From Porphyromonadaceae bacterium UBA7048 (GTDB taxonomy: Bacteria; Bacteroidota; Bacteroidia; Bacteroidales; Muribaculaceae): a stretch of DNA of 24,487 bases. Below are positions 7,890 through 15,723 of this stretch, one piece after another. Every line of letters starts with the position of its first letter. Position 1 is the stretch's first letter. The notes beneath the pieces are model-generated. The model searched no databases and had not been told where the DNA came from. It worked only from the letters and a program-made list of their open reading frames with translations. The stretch spans positions 1 through 24,487 of the forward strand of contig DLAL01000072.1 in NCBI GenBank assembly GCA_002493945.1, in the 5' to 3' direction. The translations under genes were made by a program, and so were the position numbers.

Positions 7890-9035
7890 TCACTCCATGC
7901 GGCCGAGCGTCTCCATGAGGGTGCACACGCTCACCTGAGCGTTGAGCGTCCCGCTTTCGCCGGGCTTCACTACCTTCCGCCAGTCAGGATGGAAGAGCGC
8001 CAGGCAGCCGCGGCTGTCGGTGCAGGCACGCAGACTGTCGGCGGACACGTTCATGACCCGCACGTAGCCGGCACGCGTCTCGGCCGGTATCTCGGCGGCG
8101 GTGGCCATATCGTAGAGGTATCTGAAGAACACGGCACGGAAGAGGGCTCCGTCGCCTTCGCCGGGGACGTTGCCGTCCTCATAGAGCATCACGCCCGAAG
8201 CGGCGTCGACGAACTTGGGCGACGTGATGCCGTAGTGCGCCACCAGGCGTGCGTCGGCAAGATAGTCGGGCGTGCCGCTGTAGCGGTAAGCTTCGAGGGC
8301 AGCGGCCATGGCCGTGCCCTGATTATATGTGAAACTCCAGGGATTGACCTTGCCTGTACGGCCGTCGATATTATCGGCCACGAAACCGGTGGAGAGGTCT
8401 ATCAGGTTCTCGCGCAGCCATTTGTAGACCTTCAGGCCGAACTCGGCGTAACTGCGGTCGCCCGTGGCCTTGTAGAGCTTGAATGCCAGAAGCGACATCG
8501 GGCCGTTGATGCAGGCGTTCTTGCTCCACGGCTGCGACTTGCGCCATGCCACTCCGCCCTTGGCATACTCTGTGTTCCAGCCCTTGGCAATGTCATCGTA
8601 AAGCTCACGCGCTACGTTGAGATATTTTTTGTCCTGACTCACATTGTAGAGACGCGTCATCGTGAGCGCCACCCATGCCTCGTCGTCATAGAAATCATTC
8701 TGATAGCCGCTGCCCTCGCCGTTCTGCAGCTTGATGCCTTCGAACCATTTGTCGAACATGGCGGCATAGCGGCTGTCGCCGGTGCGCACATAGGCGTCCA
8801 CCACCACATCCATAGCGTGGGCCTGCGGCCAGTAGTTGATACCCGAGTTCTCGTTCTCGTTGCTGCGGAGATTGAAGAAACCTTTGTCGACATTCCAGAA
8901 ATTGTCGACCAGCGCACCCGAGGTGCTGTCAGCCACCGACGTCCAGGAGTGGCCGTGGCAGCATCCGTGACATCCGGCGTGAGCATATGACATCAACGCA
9001 CAGAGTGATGAAAGAAGCAGAATTACTATTCTCAT
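7890..9035 (-). CDS. GH76 alpha-1,6-mannanase-like glycoside hydrolase, exported
   Basis: A 381-residue protein of glycoside hydrolase family 76, whose members cut alpha-1,6-mannan backbones such as those of yeast mannoproteins. The catalytic double aspartate is visible in FYDDEAW (Asp117, Asp118). Other family-like stretches are YWPQAHAMDVVVDAY (69-82), INGPMSLLAFKLY and WSFTYNQGTAMAA, consistent with an (alpha/alpha)6 barrel. Residues 1-20 (MRIVILLLSSLCALMSYAHA) form a signal peptide. Immediately after it comes an unusual Cys/His cluster, GCHGCCHGHSW. The Cys at 22 is not preceded by a standard lipobox, so lipoprotein anchoring is uncertain. Length is normal for a single-domain GH76. The start is the ATG at 9033-9035, about 20-25 bases downstream of the predicted transcript start. 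No SusC/SusD pair is present in the window, so this is an isolated enzyme rather than part of a visible polysaccharide utilization locus. Confidence 0.88.
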   Translation of the reverse strand: MRIVILLLSSLCALMSYAHAGCHGCCHGHSWTSVADSTSGALVDNFWNVDKGFFNLRSNENENSGINYWPQAHAMDVVVDAYVRTGDSRYAAMFDKWFEGIKLQNGEGSGYQNDFYDDEAWVALTMTRLYNVSQDKKYLNVARELYDDIAKGWNTEYAKGGVAWRKSQPWSKNACINGPMSLLAFKLYKATGDRSYAEFGLKVYKWLRENLIDLSTGFVADNIDGRTGKVNPWSFTYNQGTAMAAALEAYRYSGTPDYLADARLVAHYGITSPKFVDAASGVMLYEDGNVPGEGDGALFRAVFFRYLYDMATAAEIPAETRAGYVRVMNVSADSLRACTDSRGCLALFHPDWRKVVKPGESGTLNAQVSVCTLMETLGRME

Positions 9036-9061
9036 ATTATTGCAAAATCATTGGTTTACCG

Positions 9062-9069
9062 CAAAGGTA
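9062..9069 (-). promoter_or_regulatory. Probable -7 box for the GH76 gene
   Basis: TACCTTTG on the minus strand, 27 bases upstream of the GH76 ATG, matches the -7 consensus perfectly. No good TTG lies 19-21 bases upstream of it (the nearest is 14 bases away). Confidence 0.6.
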
Positions 9070-9166
9070 CTGAATATCGCCATCAAAGGAGTGCCGGTTA
9101 TTGACAAAATGGTTGACTGCGGCGTCACAGGCGATGTCAAGCCCGCAGCATCGTGTCCGAAAACGC

Positions 9167-9206
9167 GACAAGAGGACCGCTCCTTAGACAGAACGGCCCT
9201 CTTGTC
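9167..9206 (-). terminator. Terminator of the rsfS-ftsH operon
   Basis: GACAAGAGG (9167-9175) pairs perfectly with CCTCTTGTC (9198-9206). The stem extends after one mismatch by CCG/CGG around a loop of about 14 bases. On the minus strand it is followed by GCGTTTTCGG. It starts about 20 bases past the ftsH stop codon. Confidence 0.8.
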
Positions 9207-9226
9207 ATGGTATGCAGGCCGACAGG

Positions 9227-11284
9227 TCAGGCCTTTTCTTCATTGCCCTCACCCTCGGGGGCTGCAGCCGGCTCGTCATCGTCGATAGGCGGAGGCACAG
9301 GTTCGCCGCCGTCGCGGTCCGACGCGGCGGCCGGAAGCTCGCGGGCACCGAAGAGTTCGTCAGTGCGAGATGTCCACTTGCGCGGACCGAAGATGCGCTT
9401 GACATCCTCTGTATAGATGACCTCGCGCTTGATGAGGGTGTCGGCCAGCTCATGGTGGCCGTCCATATGCTCGGTGAGAATCTCCTTGGCACGGGCATAC
9501 TGCTCGGTGATGATGCGCGATACTTCTTCGTCGATGATGCGTGCGCGCTCGTCGGAGTAGGGGTTGGTGAACATGCTGTTCTGACCCGTCGAGTCGTAGT
9601 ACGACAGGTTAGGCAGGCGGTCGCTCATGCCATAGTACACCACCATGGCATAAGCCTGCTTGGTCACACGCTCAAGGTCGTTGGCGGCTCCGGTCGATAT
9701 CTGACCGAGGAAGAGCTCTTCGGCCGCACGTCCGCCCAGAAGCGAGCATATATTGTCGAGTATCACCTGCGAGGGCGTGATCTGATGCTCCTCGGGCATG
9801 TACCAGGCCGCGCCGAGAGCCTTGCCGCGCGGTACGATGGTGACTTTCACCAGCGGATTTCCGTAGCGCAGATGCCACGACACGGTGGCATGGCCGGCCT
9901 CGTGTACGGCGATGGCGCGCTTCTCCTCTACGGTGAATATCTTGTTGCGCTTCTCAAGGCCGCCGATGATGCGGTCGACGGCTGCGTTGAAGTCGGCGGC
10001 CGACACCGAATCCTTGTTGTGTCGTGCGGCGATGAGTGCGGCCTCGTTGCATACGTTGGCAATGTCGGCGCCGGAGAATCCCGGGGTCTGACGGGCCAGC
10101 ATGTCCACATCCAGGTCGGGAGCGGTCTTGATTTTACGGAGATGTACCTTGAATATCTCGATGCGGTCAGGCAGGTCGGGGAGGTCGACGTATATCTGTC
10201 GGTCGAAGCGACCGGCACGCATAAGGGCCTTGTCAAGAATGTCGGCACGGTTGGTGGCAGCGAGAATTATCACGCCGCTGTTCGTGCCGAAGCCGTCCAT
10301 CTCCGTGAGGAGCTGGTTGAGGGTATTCTCGCGCTCGTCGTTGGCGCCCATGCCGGCATTCTTGCCGCGGGCACGGCCGACTGCGTCAATTTCATCGATG
10401 AACACTATACACGGAGCCTTCTCCTTGGCCTGACGGAAGAGGTCGCGGACACGCGAGGCGCCCACACCGACGAACATCTCCACGAAGTCGCTGCCCGACA
10501 TCGAGAAGAACGGCACATCGGCCTCGCCGGCCACAGCCTTGGCAAGCAGGGTCTTACCCGTACCGGGAGGGCCTACAAGGAGTGCGCCCTTGGGAATCTT
10601 GCCGCCGAGGTTGGTATAACGTTTGGGATTCTTGAGGAATTCCACGATTTCTTCGATTTCAGTCTTGGCCTCGCTAAGACCGGCGACATCGCGGAAAGTG
10701 ACCTTATTCGAATTATTCTTGTCGAAAAGCATGGCCTTGGACTTGCCTACGCTGAATATGCCGCCTCCGCCTCCGGCATTTCCTCCGCCGGACATACGCT
10801 TCATCAGGTAGAACCACACGCCGAAGAACAGCACAAATGGCAGCAACGACCATATCACACCCGAAATGGGACTTGACTGCTCGTACTCCACGTCGCCGGA
10901 GAAGGCGCCTGTGGAACGCCAGCGGTCAATCTCGTCAGACAGTTTGTCGGCCGACGGGATGGTGGCTTCGACCTTTGCTTCGACGCCCTGTCCCTTCTTG
11001 TAGTTGCTTCCGGCGAATATCGCCTGGGCCAGCGAATCGGTAAGGAATCCTTCGACCGTGCGTTTGTCCGTGAACACCACTATCTTGGTGATGCCGCGGT
11101 CCTGCTCGACGTAGCGCTCGAAGTCGGAGTAGCTCACCTTGCGGGTTACCGAGTTGGTATCGAACCAGAATATACCGGCGATGAACACAAGCACTATGGC
11201 ATACATCCACCAGAGGTTGAACTTAAAAGGACTGCCCGATTTCGACGGGCCGCCGTTGCCGTTATTTTTAGGAAAGTCAGGCAT
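9227..11284 (-). CDS. ftsH: ATP-dependent zinc metalloprotease FtsH
   Basis: A 685-residue membrane-anchored AAA+ protease that extracts and degrades misfolded or regulated membrane proteins as a hexamer facing the cytoplasm. TM1 is at about 24-41 and TM2 at about 142-161, with the periplasmic domain between them. The AAA module has Walker A GPPGTGKT (238-245), the pore loop around FVGVGASRVRD, Walker B IVFIDEIDAVGR (from 293) and the second region of homology ATNRADILDKALMRAGRFDRQ. The zinc site is HEAGH (461-465), with a later Asp in GAANDLERVT. The C-terminus is an acidic, Pro- and Ala-rich tail. Length and motifs are typical and nothing is missing. It lies 33 bases downstream of rsfS on the same strand and ends before a clear terminator. 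Confidence 0.98.
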   Translation of the reverse strand: MPDFPKNNGNGGPSKSGSPFKFNLWWMYAIVLVFIAGIFWFDTNSVTRKVSYSDFERYVEQDRGITKIVVFTDKRTVEGFLTDSLAQAIFAGSNYKKGQGVEAKVEATIPSADKLSDEIDRWRSTGAFSGDVEYEQSSPISGVIWSLLPFVLFFGVWFYLMKRMSGGGNAGGGGGIFSVGKSKAMLFDKNNSNKVTFRDVAGLSEAKTEIEEIVEFLKNPKRYTNLGGKIPKGALLVGPPGTGKTLLAKAVAGEADVPFFSMSGSDFVEMFVGVGASRVRDLFRQAKEKAPCIVFIDEIDAVGRARGKNAGMGANDERENTLNQLLTEMDGFGTNSGVIILAATNRADILDKALMRAGRFDRQIYVDLPDLPDRIEIFKVHLRKIKTAPDLDVDMLARQTPGFSGADIANVCNEAALIAARHNKDSVSAADFNAAVDRIIGGLEKRNKIFTVEEKRAIAVHEAGHATVSWHLRYGNPLVKVTIVPRGKALGAAWYMPEEHQITPSQVILDNICSLLGGRAAEELFLGQISTGAANDLERVTKQAYAMVVYYGMSDRLPNLSYYDSTGQNSMFTNPYSDERARIIDEEVSRIITEQYARAKEILTEHMDGHHELADTLIKREVIYTEDVKRIFGPRKWTSRTDELFGARELPAAASDRDGGEPVPPPIDDDEPAAAPEGEGNEEKA

Positions 11285-11317
11285 AATCGATGAGTTTGAA
11301 CTTTAAGAAACGAGGAG

Positions 11318-11677
11318 TCAGTCAAGGTCGGGAACATTCGTCGACGGAGCGTCGCTCCAAAGCTCCTCCAGATTGTATCGGCGTCGCGTCTCAGGAAGGA
11401 ATATATGCACCCACACACTGCCGTAGTCGAGGATGGCCCAGTCGCCATTACCCGGACAGTCAAGGTTATAGGGCTTCACGCCGGCCTTGTCGAGCATGTA
11501 CTCGTAGACGCTGTCGGCGATGGCCTGAGTGTGAGTGGCAGACGTACCTTCGGCTATGACGAAGCACGAAGCAGCAGCCGACTCGATGTCTGAGAAATCG
11601 ATGACGGTCACTCCACGGCCTTTGCGCTCGTGGATGCCTTCTATGATAAGTTGAGTGAGATCCTTCGTTGGGGTCAT
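11318..11677 (-). CDS. rsfS: Ribosomal silencing factor RsfS
   Basis: A 119-residue protein of the RsfS/Iojap family, which binds ribosomal protein uL14 and blocks joining of the 50S and 30S subunits under poor nutrition. Visible family segments are TQLIIEGIHERKGRGVTVIDFS, CFVIAEGTSATHTQAIADSV, and the C-terminal NGDWAILDYGSVWVHIFLPETR followed by YNLEELWSDA. Length is normal. The ATG at 11675-11677 fits the family N-terminus. It is the first gene of an operon with ftsH, an arrangement often seen in Bacteroidetes. Confidence 0.95.
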   Translation of the reverse strand: MTPTKDLTQLIIEGIHERKGRGVTVIDFSDIESAAASCFVIAEGTSATHTQAIADSVYEYMLDKAGVKPYNLDCPGNGDWAILDYGSVWVHIFLPETRRRYNLEELWSDAPSTNVPDLD

Positions 11678-11703
11678 TAATTAATATAATTTAAACTAAC
11701 GCA

Positions 11704-11711
11704 CAAAAGTA
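11704..11711 (-). promoter_or_regulatory. Probable -7 box for rsfS-ftsH
   Basis: TACTTTTG on the minus strand, 26 bases upstream of the rsfS ATG, matches TAnnTTTG. A CTG (one mismatch to TTG) lies 19 bases further upstream on the same strand. Confidence 0.6.
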
Positions 11712-11798
11712 ATGAATTTTATCCGTTTGGCAGCCCCCTGGCCGCATCAATATAAATATTTAACAATTCAGGAATAGAAAAGTTGCCTGTGCTCCGCC

Positions 11799-13052
11799 CT
11801 ACTCCACCGACATGGCGCGCGACGGGTCGGATGCCGCAGCCACGCGCGCCGGCACAGTCAGTATCAGCCACGCAGCCACGGCCACACCTGCATTGAGCAG
11901 CAGCATCGCAGGCACATCTATGACCACCGGAACCGAGTCAAGATAGTACATATCAGGGTTAAGCGGCACGGCATGCGTGTACTTCTGCACACACAGCAGC
12001 CCGATACCCAGCACATTGCCTGCAGCCATGCCGTAGAGGGTCAGCCGCATGCCCATGTCGGTGAATACGCGCCGTATCATAGCCTTCGAGGCTCCGAGCG
12101 CACGCAGCACACCTATGGTCGGGATACGCTCGAGTATGAGGATGAAGAGACTCGACACCAGTGTGAATCCGGCCACCGCCAGCATGAGGATGAATATCAC
12201 CACGACGTTCGTGTCGAGCAGCGCGAGCCAGTTGAAGTACAGAGCGCCCGACCGCAGCACATTGTCCACCGGATAGAACACCGGCAGCGTTCCGTCAGAC
12301 GCCGCGCGAATCAGCGCGCTGCGCACGTCGACAGTCACCTGCTGCACATCGTCAATGCCGACATTTCTCACGTCAAGGCGTCCGGCCTGATTGTCCGAAA
12401 GACCGGCCACGCTCCGCAGACCGTCGGCCGAGGCATAGACCACCGTATTGTCGTACTCGCCGAAATTGGACTGATACAGCCCTGCGATGGTATGACGGCG
12501 CATCTTCACAGCACCGTCGATGATGAAAGTCGAGTACACACGGTCGCCGACGCCGAGTCCGAGCGAACGGGCCAGCGGCCGCGACATGACGATGCTGTTG
12601 CGGCACGAGTCGGCGTCGAAGTCGGGCCACGAGCCCTCCACCATATTGGACCGCTCGAAGTCATAGCCGTCCTCGCCGACGGCACTCTGTCCGAGGAACA
12701 CTACGCCGGAAAAGTTGTCGTCAGTCTTCACTATGCCCGGCTGACGCACCGACAGCCGCATGGTGGCACCGTCGGGAAGCGCCGACCGGACCACGCGCTC
12801 CAGCTCCGGCGAGAAGTCGACACATACGGCCGAATCCCTTGTCACTGAAGGCGGACACACCGACAGGGCCGCGTCGAAGCCGGTCAGCTTGTCGCGTATT
12901 CCGGCCTTGAAACCCACCACGATGGCAAGCGTGAACTCCATCACCATAAGTGCGAGAGCCACACCGGCCACAGCGATGACCACGGCGGCCGGGCTGCCCG
13001 TGCCGCCGCCTCCGAGGCGGAGTCGCCGAGATATCCAAAGACTTACGTTCAT
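11799..13052 (-). CDS. FtsX/LolE-like ABC transporter permease
   Basis: A 417-residue inner-membrane protein of the FtsX/LolC-LolE/MacB permease superfamily. The N-terminus NVSLWISRRLRL is followed by TM1 (about 23-46, VVIAVAGVALALMVMEFTLAIVVGF), a periplasmic domain of about 220 residues, then three helices: NVVVIFILMLAVAGFTLVSSLFILIL, LTLYGMAAGNVLGIGLLCV and AMLLLNAGVAVAAWLILTV. ERIPTIGVLRALGASKAMIRRVF is the family's coupling segment to an ATPase. This layout fits permeases that release lipoproteins or other outer-membrane cargo, but no ATPase gene is adjacent, so the partner is elsewhere or unknown. An upstream TTG at 13085 would add 11 residues, but ATG 13052 starts the conserved N-terminus. 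The predicted -7 box ends only 10 bases before this ATG. Confidence 0.88.
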   Translation of the reverse strand: MNVSLWISRRLRLGGGGTGSPAAVVIAVAGVALALMVMEFTLAIVVGFKAGIRDKLTGFDAALSVCPPSVTRDSAVCVDFSPELERVVRSALPDGATMRLSVRQPGIVKTDDNFSGVVFLGQSAVGEDGYDFERSNMVEGSWPDFDADSCRNSIVMSRPLARSLGLGVGDRVYSTFIIDGAVKMRRHTIAGLYQSNFGEYDNTVVYASADGLRSVAGLSDNQAGRLDVRNVGIDDVQQVTVDVRSALIRAASDGTLPVFYPVDNVLRSGALYFNWLALLDTNVVVIFILMLAVAGFTLVSSLFILILERIPTIGVLRALGASKAMIRRVFTDMGMRLTLYGMAAGNVLGIGLLCVQKYTHAVPLNPDMYYLDSVPVVIDVPAMLLLNAGVAVAAWLILTVPARVAAASDPSRAMSVE

Positions 13053-13062
13053 ATTCAGCCGA

Positions 13063-13070
13063 CAAAGGTA
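13063..13070 (-). promoter_or_regulatory. Probable -7 box for the FtsX-like permease
   Basis: TACCTTTG on the minus strand ends 10 bases before ATG 13052. With the usual 4-7 base distance to the transcript start, the leader would be only about 4-7 bases. No TTG stands at the expected spacing. Confidence 0.55.
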
Positions 13071-13109
13071 CGAATTTTTTGACAATCTCTATATACGCAA
13101 TTATAGGTA

Positions 13110-13140
13110 TTGCGCCATTTAAAATAAATGCCGAACTTTG
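13110..13140 (+). promoter_or_regulatory. Promoter of feoAB
   Basis: TTG (13110-13112), a 20-base spacer and GAACTTTG (13133-13140) match the Bacteroidetes promoter except for one base (G for T) in the -7 box. The start codon follows at 13159, so the leader is short, about 13-15 bases. I could not identify a convincing Fur operator here. Confidence 0.6.
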
Positions 13141-13158
13141 CATGCTAAATTGTGACTA

Positions 13159-15723
13159 ATGAAACTTTCAGAACTCAAGACTGGTCAGGCAGGAATCGTA
13201 GTGAAGGTTCACGGACACGGAGCCTTCCGTAAACGCCTGCTCGAAATGGGATTCGTCCGCGGACACGCCGTCCGCGTACTCCTCCACGCTCCCCTCAAGG
13301 ACCCGATCAAATACAGTATCCTCGGATACGAGATATCCCTCCGCGCCGCCGAGGCGGCACTCATCGACGTCGTTCCGGTCGACTCTTCAGAAGTAGCCGT
13401 TGTGGCCGAAGAAAACATCCGTCAGGAAATCGCCGACGAGAATACCGACAGCACCGTCCGCGAGTACCACGACCGGCGCCACCTCATCAACGTGGCCCTG
13501 ATAGGCAATCCCAACTGCGGCAAAACGTCGCTCTTCAACATCGCCTCCGGCGCCCGCGAGCACGTCGGCAACTACAGCGGTGTGACCGTCGACGCCAAGG
13601 ACGGCCATTTCCGTTACCGCGGCTACCGGTTCAACATCGTCGACCTTCCCGGCACATACTCCCTCACATGCTACTCTCCGGAGGAACTGTATGTGCGGCA
13701 GTATCTGCGCGAGCACACTCCCGACGTCATCATTAACGTGGTCGATGCGTCAAATCTCCAGCGCAATCTCTTCCTCACCACCGAGCTCATCGACATGGAT
13801 ACGAGCATGGTAATAGCCCTGAACATGTACGACGAGCTCCGCGCACAAGGCGCAAGCCTCGACTACGAGCACCTCAGCGCCATGATAGGCGTTCCTATGG
13901 TGCCCGTAGTATCAAAGACCGGCGAGGGCATCACCAACCTCTTCGACACGGTCATCTCGGTCTATGAAGGGCATGACGATGTCGTCCGTCACATCCACGT
14001 CAACCTCGGTGCAGACCTCGAGGCGGCCATCCGGCAGATAGTCGACATGATAAAGGCAGCACCGGGATTCAGCAAGCACTTCTCGCCGCGATACATGGCC
14101 ATCAAGCTGCTCGAAGGCGACCACGAGATGGAGGAGGAGGTGCAGAACACCGGCGCCACAGCGGCAGCCGAACCGATGACTCGGGTATGCGGGTGCGACA
14201 CAAAGAAGAAGAGTTTCCTCCGCCGCTGGCTCGGCAAAAGCTGCTGCGACGCATCCCCGGCGCCCGTTGCCGACCGCCCGGAGTGGCACCAGCACGTTCC
14301 GCAAGGCTCCAACAATCCCGTCATCCTCACACGCGACCGTCTCCGCGGACAGATAGAAAGCATCAACAACGAAGAGGTATCGTCCATCGTGGCGGCAGAG
14401 AAGTACGGCTTCGTAGCCGGCGCCCTCGCCGAGACCTATACTCCCGGAGTCCGCAAGGAGCGGCGCACCACGCGCGTCCTCGACTCCCTGGCCACCAACC
14501 GCATCCTCGGGTTCCCGATATTCTTCGCCATAATGTTCCTGATATTCTGGGCCACGTTCTTCCTCGGGCAGTATCCGATGGAGTGGATAGAGACCGCCAT
14601 GACGTGGCTCAGTTCGGCTGTCGACCGGCTCATGCCCGACGGCCCTCTCAAGGACCTGATAGCTGACGGCATCATCGGAGGCGTGGGAGGAGTCATCGTA
14701 TTCCTGCCCAATATCCTCATCCTATACTTCTGCATCTCATTCATGGAGGACTCCGGCTACATGGCCCGCGCAGCCTTCATCATGGATAAGGTGATGCACC
14801 GCATAGGGCTGCACGGCAAGTCGTTCATACCCCTCATCATGGGCTTCGGGTGCAACGTACCTGCCATCATGGCCTCGCGCGCCATCGAGAGCCGCTCAAG
14901 CCGCATCATCACCATCCTCATCAACCCCTTCATGTCGTGCTCGGCCCGTCTGCCGATATTCATGCTTCTGATAGGCACCTTCTTCGCCGCTCATGCGGCA
15001 TGGCTGCTGACACTCATGTACGTAGGAGGCATACTTGTGGCGGTCATCACGGCGCGTCTGCTCCGACGCTTCCTCTTCCGCAAGGACGAGACTCCCTTCG
15101 TCATGGAGCTGCCGCCCTACCGCATGCCAACCTTCAAGGCATCGATGCGCCACACCTGGGGCAAAGGAAAGGAATACCTCAAGAAGATGGGCGGCATCAT
15201 CCTCTTCGCCAGCATCATAGTATGGGCGCTCAACTACTTCCCGCTCGGCCGCACGCAGAGCACTCCCGAAGAACTCGCCGCCGCAGGCATCACCGACGAC
15301 TCGGCCATAGACCCCGAACGCGACTCCTACCTCGAGATGGCCGGCAAAGCCATCAATCCCGTCATGGAGCCGCTCGGATTCGGCTGGCGCGCGTCAGTAG
15401 CCGCAGTGGCAGGCATCCCGGCCAAGGAGATTGTGGTGTCGACACTCGGCGTGCTCTACACCAACGACGAGGCCAGCACCGACCAGCGTCTCGGTGAGCG
15501 GCTTGTAGCTCCAAGTCCGCTGACCGGACAGCCCGACTTCACTCCGGCCGTGGCCCTTGCTTTCATGGTCTTCATCCTGCTCTACTGTCCGTGCATAGCC
15601 ACTGTGACGGCGATCGCACGGGAGACGGGTTCATGGCACTACGCCGCCTTCAGCGTCGTCTACAACACTCTGGTCGCCTGGCTGCTGGCCTTCGCCACCT
15701 ACCGCATCGCCATGCTGTTCTGA
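13159..15723 (+). CDS. feoB: Fused FeoA-FeoB ferrous iron transporter
   Basis: An 854-residue inner-membrane Fe(II) importer in which FeoA is fused to the N-terminus of FeoB, as is common in Bacteroidetes. Residues 1-73 are an SH3-like FeoA domain (MKLSELKTGQAGIVVKV, LLEMGFVRGHAVRV). The GTPase domain has G1 GNPNCGKTSLFN (116-127), G2 around GNYSGVTVD (138-145), G3 DLPGTYSL (162-169), G4 NMYD (222-225) and an SKTGEG segment near 252-257. After the GDI region comes a linker (about 333-385) with VCGCD (343-347) and SCCD (361-364), then the membrane domain from about 450 with two Gate repeats (GGVIVFLPNILILYF; later AFMVFILLYCPCIATV) and the FGCNVPAIMASR segment. The protein is complete. Its last 93 bases overlap the end of the DUF262 gene on the other strand. 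Confidence 0.96.
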   Translation: MKLSELKTGQAGIVVKVHGHGAFRKRLLEMGFVRGHAVRVLLHAPLKDPIKYSILGYEISLRAAEAALIDVVPVDSSEVAVVAEENIRQEIADENTDSTVREYHDRRHLINVALIGNPNCGKTSLFNIASGAREHVGNYSGVTVDAKDGHFRYRGYRFNIVDLPGTYSLTCYSPEELYVRQYLREHTPDVIINVVDASNLQRNLFLTTELIDMDTSMVIALNMYDELRAQGASLDYEHLSAMIGVPMVPVVSKTGEGITNLFDTVISVYEGHDDVVRHIHVNLGADLEAAIRQIVDMIKAAPGFSKHFSPRYMAIKLLEGDHEMEEEVQNTGATAAAEPMTRVCGCDTKKKSFLRRWLGKSCCDASPAPVADRPEWHQHVPQGSNNPVILTRDRLRGQIESINNEEVSSIVAAEKYGFVAGALAETYTPGVRKERRTTRVLDSLATNRILGFPIFFAIMFLIFWATFFLGQYPMEWIETAMTWLSSAVDRLMPDGPLKDLIADGIIGGVGGVIVFLPNILILYFCISFMEDSGYMARAAFIMDKVMHRIGLHGKSFIPLIMGFGCNVPAIMASRAIESRSSRIITILINPFMSCSARLPIFMLLIGTFFAAHAAWLLTLMYVGGILVAVITARLLRRFLFRKDETPFVMELPPYRMPTFKASMRHTWGKGKEYLKKMGGIILFASIIVWALNYFPLGRTQSTPEELAAAGITDDSAIDPERDSYLEMAGKAINPVMEPLGFGWRASVAAVAGIPAKEIVVSTLGVLYTNDEASTDQRLGERLVAPSPLTGQPDFTPAVALAFMVFILLYCPCIATVTAIARETGSWHYAAFSVVYNTLVAWLLAFATYRIAMLF

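Noticed and set aside
9212..10876. 554-codon open frame on the plus strand over ftsH
   Set aside because: It is a shadow of ftsH; the encoded protein has no recognisable domain and ftsH is certain.
13080..13158. Possible Fur operator upstream of feoAB
   Set aside because: The region is A+T-rich but I could not find a convincing 19-base inverted repeat, so no site is claimed.
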